Positions 33,577 to 40,881 of a DNA stretch of 64,000 nucleotides are shown here, one piece after another (positions within the stretch are counted from its first letter, which is position 1; each line of letters opens with the position of its first letter). This stretch comes from Candidatus Hydrogenedentota bacterium (GTDB lineage: Bacteria; Hydrogenedentota; Hydrogenedentia; Hydrogenedentales; SLHB01). The notes beneath the pieces were generated by a model. It did no database searches. It was not told the DNA's origin and was given only the letters and a program-made list of their open reading frames with translations. Position numbers and translations under genes: made by a program. The stretch covers positions 1-64,000 of the forward strand of contig JADLHJ010000067.1 in NCBI GenBank assembly GCA_020848835.1, read 5' to 3'.

Positions 33577-34656
33577 CTACTCGCCGTTCAGGTTAAATCG
33601 AAATCGGCGGTCCGGCCTTTGCTCATTTGAATCGTCCGGAGTATCTTCGGGTACCTCCGCGTGCTGGGGCTGGTGCAGTTCGGCCTGCCGGGCAGCTTGC
33701 CATCCCGTCACAATCGAATGCGACAAGTACGCCAGCGTGGCGATCCACAGCACAGCGCATACCGCCGCAGCCGCGTGCCACACCCCCTTTACAAACGGTA
33801 CAGACTGGCGGCGCACTTCGGGAATCATCCCCAACAAATATCCTGCGACGCCGCCGCCGACGTGCGCCGCATTGTTCGCCCCCATGACAAATCCAAATAC
33901 CAGAGAATACATCGCCCATTTGATGAGTTGTTCGCGATACTCCCGCACTACACCAACCTGATTCTTGAAATATGAAATGCCGAATCCAATTAGGCCGAAC
34001 AACCATCCTGATGCGCCGACGGTACCCGCATACGGATTATGGAGAAAGGAGAAATAATATAAGTATGTCGCGAAAGCGGACGCAATTTGCGTTACCGTGA
34101 TGAGCACCAGCATCCGCCACGGGCCAATGCGGTCTTCCACGATCGGCCCTACCTGCGTCAGCGCCATCATATTGAAACCAATATGGATTATTCCGCCGTG
34201 CGCCAATCCAAAGGAAAGATAACGCCACCATTCATCGCGAAGACTTACTTTCCACGCCCCAAACATGGCGGAATGCTGCGGCGCCACCAGCGCCGACATA
34301 CCCTGCATGGCGATCATCAACATGAAGTTCAAAATGATAACGACCATGAACGCGCCCAACATTACCGGTGTGCCCTGCGGGAGCGCCACACCGAGCAGGC
34401 GAGTAATCTTGTACCCTATGAGCGTCGGCGCGCGCTTGCCGCAATGCGGGCACATCCGCTCCTCGCGCGCGACGATACCGTTGCAGTGGCGGCAGCGTTT
34501 GTGGGGATAGGCCAGCCATTGCAGCGATGCGGGCAAATGCACGCCAAACGACTTCTGCTGGGAACGCTTCTCAAGTTGAAATAGCTTCCACTTCAGCCGT
34601 GTCGTGTTAAAACCCAGCTTTCCCAGAATCTCAACGATCTGACTTAAGAGGCCCAT
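33577..34656 (-). CDS. Rhomboid intramembrane serine protease with an internal zinc ribbon
   Basis: The 359-residue product has two CxxC pairs at about residues 56-74 (CRHCNG and CPHCGKR), followed by six helices. Rhomboid landmarks are HGGIIHIGFNMMAL (HxxxN on helix 2), GTVGASGWLFGLIGF with the catalytic Ser of GASG on helix 4, and NNAAHVGGGVAGYLLG with the catalytic His on helix 6. It should cut transmembrane substrates within the bilayer. The zinc ribbon in the cytoplasmic N-terminal region recalls bacterial rhomboids with zinc-finger extensions and may select substrates. The C-terminal tail (about 60 residues) is acidic and then basic. It lies downstream of the metallo-hydrolase gene on the same strand. 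Confidence 0.9.
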   Translation of the reverse strand: MGLLSQIVEILGKLGFNTTRLKWKLFQLEKRSQQKSFGVHLPASLQWLAYPHKRCRHCNGIVAREERMCPHCGKRAPTLIGYKITRLLGVALPQGTPVMLGAFMVVIILNFMLMIAMQGMSALVAPQHSAMFGAWKVSLRDEWWRYLSFGLAHGGIIHIGFNMMALTQVGPIVEDRIGPWRMLVLITVTQIASAFATYLYYFSFLHNPYAGTVGASGWLFGLIGFGISYFKNQVGVVREYREQLIKWAMYSLVFGFVMGANNAAHVGGGVAGYLLGMIPEVRRQSVPFVKGVWHAAAAVCAVLWIATLAYLSHSIVTGWQAARQAELHQPQHAEVPEDTPDDSNEQRPDRRFRFNLNGE

Positions 34657-34675
34657 GCGCGACTGCGCTCCGCCA

Positions 34676-35686
34676 TCACTGCTTTTGGTATTTCAACACG
34701 GGGTTATACACAACGTCCACCTCGTCCACGTTCACCACAGCGAGGTGGCCGCGCTCGTACAAGTATTCCATGTGCGCGCCCGTCTCCAAAAACGCGAGCA
34801 ACACGTGATACCCCTTGCGTTCGCCAAACAGATCCCGCGAAACTTCCGCCACGGTCACTGGCTCTCTGCACAAATTTAGCGTCTTCTCAAGGCGCGCATC
34901 ATGAAACGCAATCGACGCGTCCACGCGCGCGGCCAAATCGTCAATCGCATCTTCATGACCGCCCAGCGCAACGCGAATCCCAGGTATCGCGCGCACCTTT
35001 TTCAACGCACTCATGTAATGGCCAAGCCCCGTGTAACGCACGATAAATTCCGGCGATTGGTTCGGCGTGATGTGCGAAAGCACGTGGTCCGCGCTAAACA
35101 AAATGTCGTCCAACCGTATGCAGACCTGCCCCGGACAATGCCCCGGCGCATGGTACAACTCAAACGGTGAGCCCGAGAGCAAACCTTCGTCGAAGGTAAA
35201 ATCTACCGGACGCGCGCGAAACAAGTCCTTCGACCATTTGTTCATTTCCAGCAATTTCGCCACGCCCTCCTGCCCCACGCCCGCGCGCTCCAGAAAGATG
35301 TGCAAATTCTTCGTGGACACCACCAACCGCTCGTTGAAGTGGCGCACGACGCTCATATCAAGCTCGTGGATCCCAATCTCCGCGCCGCTCTGCTCAACGA
35401 CAAAATGTAACCCACCGAAATGATCGATATGCCCGTGCGTTACGATAAGCCGCTTCACATCGGGCAGCGCGACGCGTTCGCCAAACTCCTCGCGCAACCG
35501 CGCGAAGCAATCCAGCATCGAAGCGTTTGACGCCTCCTGTCCCGATGCCGCATCGATCAGCGTAATCGGATCGGTCAGGACCAGATAGCAGTTTGTGATG
35601 TGGTTCGGAAACGCTTCAACCGGCAACTTGTAAACAACAGTGCCGCCAGAGCTGGTAAATTTCCGGATAGTTCGATCGTTGTGCAT
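34676..35686 (-). CDS. Metallo-beta-lactamase-fold hydrolase
   Basis: The 336-residue product has the zinc motif THGHIDHFGG (HxHxDH) near residue 90, further metal ligands in HAPGHCPGQV near 190 and LFSADHVLSH near 205, and GLGHYMSALKK. The C-terminal part (about 275-330) resembles a winged-helix tail with VAEVSRDLFGERKGYHVLLAF. This tail occurs in MBL proteins related to the glyoxalase-II-like and RNase-Z-like hydrolases. The reaction cannot be assigned. Its start lies in a short gap after the TPR lipoprotein gene, and the two may share a transcript. Confidence 0.88.
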   Translation of the reverse strand: MHNDRTIRKFTSSGGTVVYKLPVEAFPNHITNCYLVLTDPITLIDAASGQEASNASMLDCFARLREEFGERVALPDVKRLIVTHGHIDHFGGLHFVVEQSGAEIGIHELDMSVVRHFNERLVVSTKNLHIFLERAGVGQEGVAKLLEMNKWSKDLFRARPVDFTFDEGLLSGSPFELYHAPGHCPGQVCIRLDDILFSADHVLSHITPNQSPEFIVRYTGLGHYMSALKKVRAIPGIRVALGGHEDAIDDLAARVDASIAFHDARLEKTLNLCREPVTVAEVSRDLFGERKGYHVLLAFLETGAHMEYLYERGHLAVVNVDEVDVVYNPVLKYQKQ

Positions 35687-35744
35687 AGCGGGTAACGGTA
35701 CACGAATCGTGCGTCGTGGTGGAACTGCAAGGGAGGCTGGCGTC

Positions 35745-37427
35745 TTATCCCACCTTCTCCAACTTCTTCGAATGCTTTTCTATCTTTTCCTGCACGCCTT
35801 CCAGCTTCGGATCCAACCGCCGCGCCCGCCGCCACTCCGAAACTGCGCGCTTCACATCGCCCTTCATCAAATACGCGTCCCCAAGGTGGTCCCGCAAGAT
35901 CGCGTCGTCGTGGTCCATCGCGACAATCGCGCGACGGATATATTCAATTGCTTTGTCCGCGTCACCGCGGCGGAAATATACCCAACCTAGACTGTCGAGG
36001 TAATAGCCGCTGTCCGGCTGAACTTCCAAAGCGCGTTTCAGCAGCGCCTCCGCCTCGTCCAACCGCATATCCCGCTCCGCATACAGGTACGCGAGGTTAT
36101 TCATCGCCTCGGCATCTTCGGGATTCAGCTCGAGGCAACGCTTCAAATGTTTTTCCGCATCGCGAAAACGTTCCAGTTCGTCGTATACCGTCGAGAGATA
36201 TAAGTGCGGATATTTTTCGTCCGGGTGCGCTTCGGCAACTTTCGCCAACACCGCCTCCGCTTCAGCGTGCTTCTCAACATTCATGTAAGCGCGCGCGAGC
36301 ACAATATCCACGCGCATCGAATTGACGCCTTCGTCGCGCAACGCCTTCATCTCGTTGATAATAAATTCGCCTGCGTCTTTCTCACCGAAGAAGAAAAACA
36401 TCGTACCCAACACGCCCCCGCACTCCTCGTCGATATCGCCTTCGACTTCATCCAACGTATCCAACAAGGGCCGGTATGGATCGCCCGCGTGTTTACGCGC
36501 CAGCGCAGTGAACAGCGTGCTCAAAATCGGCGTGCCTTCCGTCGCCTTCAGGTCAGCGGCGGTCCTCGCTTGCCCCGCGCGCAACAGCGTGTACATAAAC
36601 TCCAAATTCAGTCCCGCGTCTTCTCCGCGTGCATCTTCCAGCTTGGACAATTCTTCCACTGCCGCGGCGTATTGGCCCGTGCGGCACAACGCACCCGCCA
36701 GCATTTCGCCTGCGCGCGCGTTGCCCGGCGCTCCCGACAAATACGTCCGTAAGGTATCGACCGCAGCCTGATCCTGATTCAATTGCAGGTAGGCAAGACC
36801 AAGCTGCATGCGCAGCTCATTCATGTCCGGCTTCAGTTGCAGCGCCTTTTCAAAGGCCTTGCGAGCGCCTTCGCCATCGTTGATGCGGCTCAAGTGCATA
36901 CCCAGCGCCGCCTGCCACTCCGCCTTGTCCGGCGTCAACTCGACCAGTTTCTCCAGTACCTGAATCGCGGTGATCCAATCCATCGACCGGTCGCCCGCGT
37001 CCACCAGCCAACCGAACTCTTCTTCGTTCTGCGGATTCAGCGCCAGCGCTTTTTCAAACGCTTCCGACGCCGCCTCCTGATTGCCCAGTTCCTGCTGAAT
37101 CGTCCCCATCACGATCCACAGGCGTACATTCTCCTGCTCCACCTTGAGCAAGCGCGAGCATGTCTTCTCCGCATTCACGTAATCCGTCGAATCGATGTAC
37201 GTGCGCAGCAAACGCCAATTCAACTCATACGAATCGGGCATCAAGTCCGCCGCTTTTTGATACTCTTCAATCGCCGCCTCGGATTTGCCCTGCCGCTCAA
37301 GCACTACGCCCGCCAGAAAATGCGTGTATGCATCCGCCTCGCTGGTCTGTCCTGAACGCAGCACCGGCGCGTCGCCGCTGGTGACGCAACCTGCGAACAG
37401 CCACACGAAAACGAGCGTAAAGCTCAT
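35745..37427 (-). CDS. TPR-repeat lipoprotein
   Basis: The product is about 560 residues, starting with a lipoprotein signal SFTLVFVWLFAGC (Cys near residue 13). It is then built almost wholly from tetratricopeptide repeats, for example AGVVLERQGKSEAAIEEYQKA, ALGMHLSRINDGEGARKAFEKA and LGWVYFRRGDADKAIEYIRRA (each shown in part). About ten repeats are visible, with strong ones at both ends. It should act as a scaffold on the periplasmic side, as PilW/BamD-like or PEP-CTERM-associated TPR lipoproteins do. The ATG at 37427 is chosen because it starts the signal peptide and follows AGAGGG nine bases upstream; an in-frame ATG at 37472 would put 15 residues before it. Confidence 0.88.
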   Translation of the reverse strand: MSFTLVFVWLFAGCVTSGDAPVLRSGQTSEADAYTHFLAGVVLERQGKSEAAIEEYQKAADLMPDSYELNWRLLRTYIDSTDYVNAEKTCSRLLKVEQENVRLWIVMGTIQQELGNQEAASEAFEKALALNPQNEEEFGWLVDAGDRSMDWITAIQVLEKLVELTPDKAEWQAALGMHLSRINDGEGARKAFEKALQLKPDMNELRMQLGLAYLQLNQDQAAVDTLRTYLSGAPGNARAGEMLAGALCRTGQYAAAVEELSKLEDARGEDAGLNLEFMYTLLRAGQARTAADLKATEGTPILSTLFTALARKHAGDPYRPLLDTLDEVEGDIDEECGGVLGTMFFFFGEKDAGEFIINEMKALRDEGVNSMRVDIVLARAYMNVEKHAEAEAVLAKVAEAHPDEKYPHLYLSTVYDELERFRDAEKHLKRCLELNPEDAEAMNNLAYLYAERDMRLDEAEALLKRALEVQPDSGYYLDSLGWVYFRRGDADKAIEYIRRAIVAMDHDDAILRDHLGDAYLMKGDVKRAVSEWRRARRLDPKLEGVQEKIEKHSKKLEKVG

Positions 37428-37560
37428 GGTAATTGGCCCTCTAACTGAGGTAGGCAGAATCGATGAATGCATTCGTTGTGTATAGTCTCGCCCGGTTTGG
37501 CGACCGGAGGTTAGGGCATTTGTACCGCGCGGAGAATCTGCATTGCGCCGGATAGTGTGG

Positions 37561-38214
37561 CTAAAACAGGGGGGCAGTGTCTAATTGTACTGTAAACGGC
37601 GAAAAGCTCCGGCGATGAATCGGGCAGGGCCCCAGCGTTTCAATCGCCGCGAAATGCTCCACCGTGGCATAGCCTTTGTGTTTGGCAAAGCCATATCCCG
37701 GATACTGTTTGTCGTACTCATGCATCAAGCGGTCACGCGAAACCTTCGCGATAATGCTCGCAGCCGCGATAGACTGTGAAAGCTGATCGCCTTTTACAAT
37801 ACGCAAATGCGGAAACGCGCAACCGGGAATGCGAAATCCGTCCACCAGTAAATAATCCGGCGCCGGACTCAATTGCTGCACCGCCAACATCATCGCCCCA
37901 TAGTTCGCCTGCTGGATCCCGCGCCCGTCGATCTCCTCGTGCGAAACCATCGCGCAACCAACGGCATGATCGCCGTTCATGATTTTCACAAATAACCTCT
38001 CGCGTTCGTCTTCGGTCAGGAGCTTCGAATCGTTTAAGCCTTTGATGGGATACGCAAGCACCACCGCTGCCGCTGATATCGGCCCCGCCAAAGGACCGCG
38101 GCCCGCTTCGTCCACACCCGCGATGCGCCCAAAACCCTGCTCGGACGCCTCACGCTCGTACTTCCAGCGCCGTACGTTTTTGCGGACGACCCGCACCTGC
38201 ACCACTTCGCCCAT
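37561..38214 (-). CDS. rnhB: Ribonuclease HII
   Basis: The 217-residue product has the RNase HII signature IAGVDEAGRGPLAGP at residues 31-45 with the metal-binding Asp-Glu pair. The second Asp is in YLLVDGFRIP and the fourth acidic residue in SRDRLMHEYDKQYPGYGFAKHKGY. It removes misincorporated ribonucleotides and RNA primers from DNA. The family's usual length is 190-220. The roughly 30 basic N-terminal residues before the core are longer than in E. coli. It is divergent from the M42 peptidase gene with a 134-bp gap. Confidence 0.95.
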   Translation of the reverse strand: MGEVVQVRVVRKNVRRWKYEREASEQGFGRIAGVDEAGRGPLAGPISAAAVVLAYPIKGLNDSKLLTEDERERLFVKIMNGDHAVGCAMVSHEEIDGRGIQQANYGAMMLAVQQLSPAPDYLLVDGFRIPGCAFPHLRIVKGDQLSQSIAAASIIAKVSRDRLMHEYDKQYPGYGFAKHKGYATVEHFAAIETLGPCPIHRRSFSPFTVQLDTAPLF

Positions 38215-38348
38215 GATTCCCCCGGCTATCGTTTGCCTCGCACCCGGAACGGCCGCATTTTACATCATCGATCGCGATTCGTCACTCGATTTTCTCCCGC
38301 ACAATGTTGCACACTCGTAGTTTCCGCCAAATTCGCAGGAGATTCGGA

Positions 38349-39407
38349 ATGCGCGCGCCCTCGCTAAATTTTCTTAAGAAATTGCTTTCCACGCCCAGCC
38401 CTTCCGGACAGGAAGAAAAAATCCAGGAAGTCTGCAAGGCCTATGCGAAACCCTTCGTGGAAAAAATCTACAAGGACGTTCACGGCAACCAGTATCACGT
38501 CGTGAATCCCAAGGGAAAATTGCGCGTGATGCTCGCCGGCCACGTGGACGAAATCGCGCTGATGATCCATCACATGGACGACAAAGGCTTCCTGCAATTC
38601 CAGGCCATTGGCGGCGTCGATGCGTCCGTGCTCGACGGCCAGCGCGTACAGGTGCACACCGATAAGGGCAGCATCTCCGGCGTAATCGGTCGCCGCGCGA
38701 TTCACCTCACCGACGCCGACGAGCGCGGCAAGCCAATGAAGATGCACGACCTCTGGATCGACATCGGCGCCAAGGACAAAAAGGAATCGCAGAAACACGT
38801 CAGCATCGGCGACACCGCGACAATCGACGCAGGATTTGTCGAACTGCTTAATGGCCGCGTAGTCGCGCGCGCGATGGACGATCGCATTGGCGCATTCATC
38901 TGCTTGGAAGCCGTGCGTCTATTGCAAGGCCGCAAAATCGATTGCGCAGTCTATTGCGTTACAACCGTTCAGGAGGAGATAGGCCTGCGCGGCGCAACGA
39001 CCAGCGCCTACGGCTGCGAACCGCACGTCGGCATTGCGGTCGATGTCGGCCACGCAACCGATCACCCCAATTGCGACAGCAAACGCTTCGGCGCTTTCAA
39101 ACTCGATGAAGGCCCCATCATCACGCGCGGACCAAACATCAACCCCGTCGTAGGCCGCGGCCTCATCGATGTTGCGAAAAAGAAGAAGATTCCCTATCAA
39201 GTCGAAGGCGCCCCGCGCGGCACCGGCACCGACGCCAACGCCATGCAACTCAGCCGCGGCGGCGTGGCCACGGGCCTTATCCACGTCCCCAACCGCTACA
39301 TGCACTCGCCCGTGGAAATGGTCTCACTGAAGGACGCCGAGCATTGCGCGCAACTACTCGCAGAGTGGATCTGTACGTTGAAATCGGGGATGAGCTTTAT
39401 TCCGTAG
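38349..39407 (+). CDS. M42-family metallo-aminopeptidase (glutamyl aminopeptidase / cellulase M type)
   Basis: The 352-residue product is a typical M42 peptidase: LLSTPSPSGQEEKIQEV at the start, MLAGHVDEIALMIHHMDDKGFL (metal His in GHVDEIA), VARAMDDRIGAF, VQEEIGLRGA with the Glu pair, AIDVGHATD-like IAVDVGHATDHP, and near the C-terminus GTDANAMQLSRGG then RYMHSPVEM. These enzymes form dodecameric tetrahedra that trim peptides released by proteases. The start at ATG 38349 follows AGGAGA and gives the normal N-terminus. The last 165 bases are repeated twice more downstream (39685 and 40120), so the 3' end of this gene appears to have been replaced more than once. Confidence 0.93.
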   Translation: MRAPSLNFLKKLLSTPSPSGQEEKIQEVCKAYAKPFVEKIYKDVHGNQYHVVNPKGKLRVMLAGHVDEIALMIHHMDDKGFLQFQAIGGVDASVLDGQRVQVHTDKGSISGVIGRRAIHLTDADERGKPMKMHDLWIDIGAKDKKESQKHVSIGDTATIDAGFVELLNGRVVARAMDDRIGAFICLEAVRLLQGRKIDCAVYCVTTVQEEIGLRGATTSAYGCEPHVGIAVDVGHATDHPNCDSKRFGAFKLDEGPIITRGPNINPVVGRGLIDVAKKKKIPYQVEGAPRGTGTDANAMQLSRGGVATGLIHVPNRYMHSPVEMVSLKDAEHCAQLLAEWICTLKSGMSFIP

Positions 39408-39428
39408 TCTTCGCATCGTATGAAGTAA

Positions 39429-39457
39429 TTGCAACACTCCATAGTCGCATGTAGACT
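39429..39457 (+). promoter_or_regulatory. Cassette 1 promoter
   Basis: TTGCAA (39429-39434), a 17-bp spacer and TAGACT (39452-39457). Cassette 3 has the same boxes in near-identical context, and cassette 2 keeps the boxes and spacing in diverged sequence. A conserved GATCGCGATGGGCGCG block, which contains the palindrome ATCGCGAT, begins eight bases after the -10 box. Confidence 0.65.
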
Positions 39458-39506
39458 GCGCGCCCGATCGCGATGGGCGCGAACGGGTATTGGAGGGTGG
39501 ACTATC

Positions 39507-39605
39507 ATGCCGACGTCGCTGCTCAGAATTCTTTTAGGACCTCTCGACTTTTTTTTAGATTTGTTTTACTCTATTCTTGCTCGAATCTTTGGCGACCCCG
39601 CTTAG
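39507..39605 (+). CDS. Small hydrophobic peptide, 32 residues (cassette 1)
   Basis: The reading frame ATG CCG ACG TCG ... GCT TAG encodes a 32-residue peptide: MPTSLLRILLGPLDFF, then LDLFYSILARIFGDPA. It follows GGAGGG at 39492-39497 with ten bases of spacing. The peptide is an almost continuous hydrophobic helix with Asp at 14 and 18 and Arg at 7 and 26. Aligned with a two-residue offset to the 31-residue peptide of cassette 3, it shares Leu, Asp-Leu, Ile, Ala and Gly at seven positions. Size and character resemble type I toxins such as Fst or Ldr, or amphipathic bacteriocin-like peptides. Function is not established. Confidence 0.6.
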   Translation: MPTSLLRILLGPLDFFLDLFYSILARIFGDPA

Positions 39606-39636
39606 TTCAACAGCCACATTCATTTCCGACAATGAC

Positions 39637-39666
39637 GAAGAGGGGCCGCAATTGCGGCCCCTCTTC
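39637..39666. terminator. Cassette 1 hairpin, perfect 30-nt palindrome
   Basis: GAAGAGGGGCCGC followed by AATT and the exact complement forms a 15+15 perfect inverted repeat about 30 bases after the short ORF. The T-run that follows is weak (CTCTTCC), so it may be a terminator, a 3' stability element or a bidirectional stop. It recurs at 40072, 40427 and 40882 with changes that keep pairing. Confidence 0.65.
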
Positions 39667-39681
39667 CATTCAGCAATTCAG

Positions 39682-39849
39682 GCCATGCAACTCAGCCGCG
39701 GCGGCGTTGCAACAGGCCTCATCCACGTTCCCTATCGCTACATGCACTCGCCCGTGGAAATGGTCTCGCTGAAAGACGCCGAACACTGCGCGCAGTTGCT
39801 CGCGGAGTGGATCTGCACGCTAAGGTCGGGGATGAGCTTCATTCCGTAG
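39682..39849 (+). pseudogene. Detached M42 peptidase 3' end, copy 2 (frame intact)
   Basis: The 165 coding bases from ATG 39685 to the stop at 39847-39849 match the end of the intact peptidase gene without any gap. Seventeen of 55 codons differ, and 15 of those changes are synonymous (the others are Asn to Tyr and Lys to Arg). It therefore evolved under protein-level selection before being detached. It has no start region of its own and is not expected to be translated alone. Confidence 0.85.
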
Positions 39850-39875
39850 ATTTCGCACCCTTGCCGACGGGCGAG

Positions 39876-39904
39876 TTGAATTGGTCTGTTCTCGTGCTTA
39901 GACT
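39876..39904 (+). promoter_or_regulatory. Cassette 2 promoter
   Basis: TTGAAT (39876-39881), a 17-bp spacer and TAGACT (39899-39904). The spacer has diverged from that of cassettes 1 and 3 while box positions are kept. TGATCGCGATGGGCGCG follows about 11 bases after the -10 box. Confidence 0.6.
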
Positions 39905-39973
39905 CGGCAACTCCTGATCGCGATGGGCGCGCAAGGGGTGTGTCGCAGGTAAGTCCAAGAAAGGACAATTATC

Positions 39974-40030
39974 ATGATTTGGATCTTCGTTTGGATTATT
40001 TCCTCCCTATTTCAGAGTTTTCTCCCCTAA
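39974..40030 (+). CDS. Small hydrophobic peptide, 18 residues (cassette 2)
   Basis: The frame encodes MIWIFVWIISSLFQSFLP followed by TAA. It has AAGAAAGGA at 39957-39965 as a ribosome binding site, eight to nine bases upstream. It occupies the same place in the cassette as the 32- and 31-residue peptides but cannot be aligned with them. It may be a shortened or replaced version. Length and composition are close to the Ibs-type type I toxins of enterobacteria; this is a resemblance of character, not of sequence. Confidence 0.5.
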   Translation: MIWIFVWIISSLFQSFLP

Positions 40031-40071
40031 AATTTGTGTGTTCCGAAACGAAGAAAGTAACAGACAAATTC

Positions 40072-40101
40072 GAGGAGGGGTCGCAGTCGCGGCCCCTCTT
40101 C
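40072..40101. terminator. Cassette 2 hairpin with G-U pairs
   Basis: GAGGAGGGGTCGC and GCGGCCCCTCTTC pair over 13 positions. Relative to the perfect palindrome two bases have changed, and both changes turn Watson-Crick pairs into G-U pairs in plus-strand RNA. Pairing would be broken in minus-strand RNA, so the functional transcript is probably the plus strand. Confidence 0.65.
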
Positions 40102-40116
40102 CATTCAGCAATTCAG

Positions 40117-40284
40117 GCCATGCAACTCCGCCGCGGTGGCGGCGCCTCGTGACTCATCCACGTACCGAACCGCTACATGCACTCACCCGTGGAGATGGTG
40201 TCCCTCAAAGACGCGGAGATTTGCGCGCAATTGCTGGCGGAGTGGACTTGCACCCTAAAATCCGGAATGAGTTTTATTCCACAG
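40117..40284 (+). pseudogene. Detached M42 peptidase 3' end, copy 3 (decayed)
   Basis: The 165 bases from ATG 40120 align without gaps to the end of the peptidase gene. There is an in-frame TGA at 40150-40152, and the normal stop codon has become CAG. Most codon differences from the intact gene are still synonymous; a few (for example Ile for His and Thr for Ile) are not. It looks like an older remnant than copy 2. Confidence 0.85.
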
Positions 40285-40317
40285 ATACTCATTCAGAAAC
40301 TTTCCAATATCACTGAC

Positions 40318-40402
40318 GCGCCGTAGGCGCAACGCAACCCTAGCCAGGGGCAACGCCCCTGGAAATTGAAAACGGACACTATTTGTCCCGCCCTGAAGGG
40401 GC
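40318..40402. repeat. Three-hairpin dispersed repeat, copy 2
   Basis: GCGCC-GTA-GGCGC (40318-40330), CCAGGGGC-AAC-GCCCCTGG (40344-40362) and GCCC-TGAA-GGGGC (40390-40402). It has inserted between the decayed M42 end and the next cassette hairpin and appears to have replaced a cassette there. It shares the word GCAACCCTAGCCA between hairpins 1 and 2 with the copy at 43808. Confidence 0.75.
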
Positions 40403-40426
40403 ACTGCAAATACATACTTTACAAAT

Positions 40427-40456
40427 GAATAGGGGCCGCAATCGCGGCCCCTATTC
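40427..40456. terminator. Cassette-type hairpin with a covarying pair
   Basis: GAATAGGGGCCGC pairs with GCGGCCCCTATTC. Compared with the hairpin at 39637 the fourth pair is T-A instead of G-C, a double change that preserves the stem. It is left over after loss of its promoter and ORF. Confidence 0.65.
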
Positions 40457-40460
40457 CACT

Positions 40461-40554
40461 CAGCAATCCAGGCTGCGGGCACAACCCGAACGCGTACTAC
40501 TTGATGAACAACATTTCCTGGTACGTCAGCAACGGCCACAGATCGTCCGCCACC
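40461..40554 (-). pseudogene. Detached 3' end of the glutamine synthetase gene
   Basis: From CAGCAATCCAGGC to GATCGTCCGCCACC this stretch copies the downstream flank and last 19 codons (stop complement at 40497-40499) of the glutamine synthetase gene that ends at 40952. Only about three bases differ, so this duplication is more recent than the M42 ones. It ends abruptly at about 40554 in unrelated sequence. Confidence 0.8.
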
Positions 40555-40680
40555 CGGTTTTTCCGCTTGTCAGTATTTCTGTAGCGGAAACACGCGTATT
40601 ATCTACAACTCTTCGCAAGCTAGATGCGCACATTGAAAGTTGATATGAATTTTCCGTAGATCGCGCATCGTGGGAAGCAA

Positions 40681-40709
40681 TTGCAACGCTCCATCGTCGC
40701 ATGTAGAGT
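40681..40709 (+). promoter_or_regulatory. Cassette 3 promoter
   Basis: TTGCAA (40681-40686), a 17-bp spacer and TAGAGT (40704-40709), in a context nearly identical to cassette 1 (CTCCATnGTCGCATGTAGA). A GTCGCGATGTGCGCGAACG block follows. Upstream, TTCCGTAGATCGCGCATCG shows that this cassette too was once joined to an M42 gene end. Confidence 0.65.
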
Positions 40710-40779
40710 ACACGCCCGGTCGCGATGTGCGCGAACGTGGATCTAGTACTGAAGTTCAATATTAGAAGGGGTCGTCACA

Positions 40780-40875
40780 ATGTTTTTCCTTAAGTTACTG
40801 AATACGGTTGTTTCAATTTTATCAGACTTGCTAGGCGATATTTCTGCGATATTAGTGGGAATTATTACTGGATAA
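40780..40875 (+). CDS. Small hydrophobic peptide, 31 residues (cassette 3)
   Basis: The frame encodes MFFLKLLNTVVSILSD, then LLGDISAILVGIITG and TAA. GAAGGGG lies at 40765-40771, eight bases upstream. The peptide is a hydrophobic helix with Lys5, Asp16 and Asp20. It aligns to the 32-residue peptide of cassette 1 with the conserved pattern L(K/R)xL...DL...I.A...G. The flanking DNA is clearly homologous while the peptide has diverged within a fixed hydrophobic pattern, which argues for a real coding function. Confidence 0.6.
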   Translation: MFFLKLLNTVVSILSDLLGDISAILVGIITG

Positions 40876-40881
40876 TCAGAC

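Larger units (their letters stand above)
39243..40284 (+). repeat. Tandem array of about 440-bp cassettes built on the M42 gene end
   Basis: The same order recurs. First come 165 bases of M42 3' coding sequence starting ATGCAACTC (39243, 39685, 40120; spacing 442 and 435 bp). A leader with a TTGnAn-17 bp-TAGACT promoter follows, then a conserved block containing TCGCGATGGGCGCG, a purine-rich ribosome binding site, a short hydrophobic ORF, a 30-nt hairpin and CATTCAGCAATTCAGG. The last word joins directly onto the next copy of the M42 end. The third M42 end lacks its cassette, because a three-hairpin repeat follows it. A further cassette lies at 40655-40930 next to the glutamine synthetase gene. 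Confidence 0.85.

Noticed and set aside
39577..39849. A 90-codon open frame ending in the detached M42 gene end
   Set aside because: It begins inside the cassette 1 peptide gene in another frame and runs through the hairpin before reaching the M42 part. No ribosome binding site supports it, and the M42 part alone lacks the active site.
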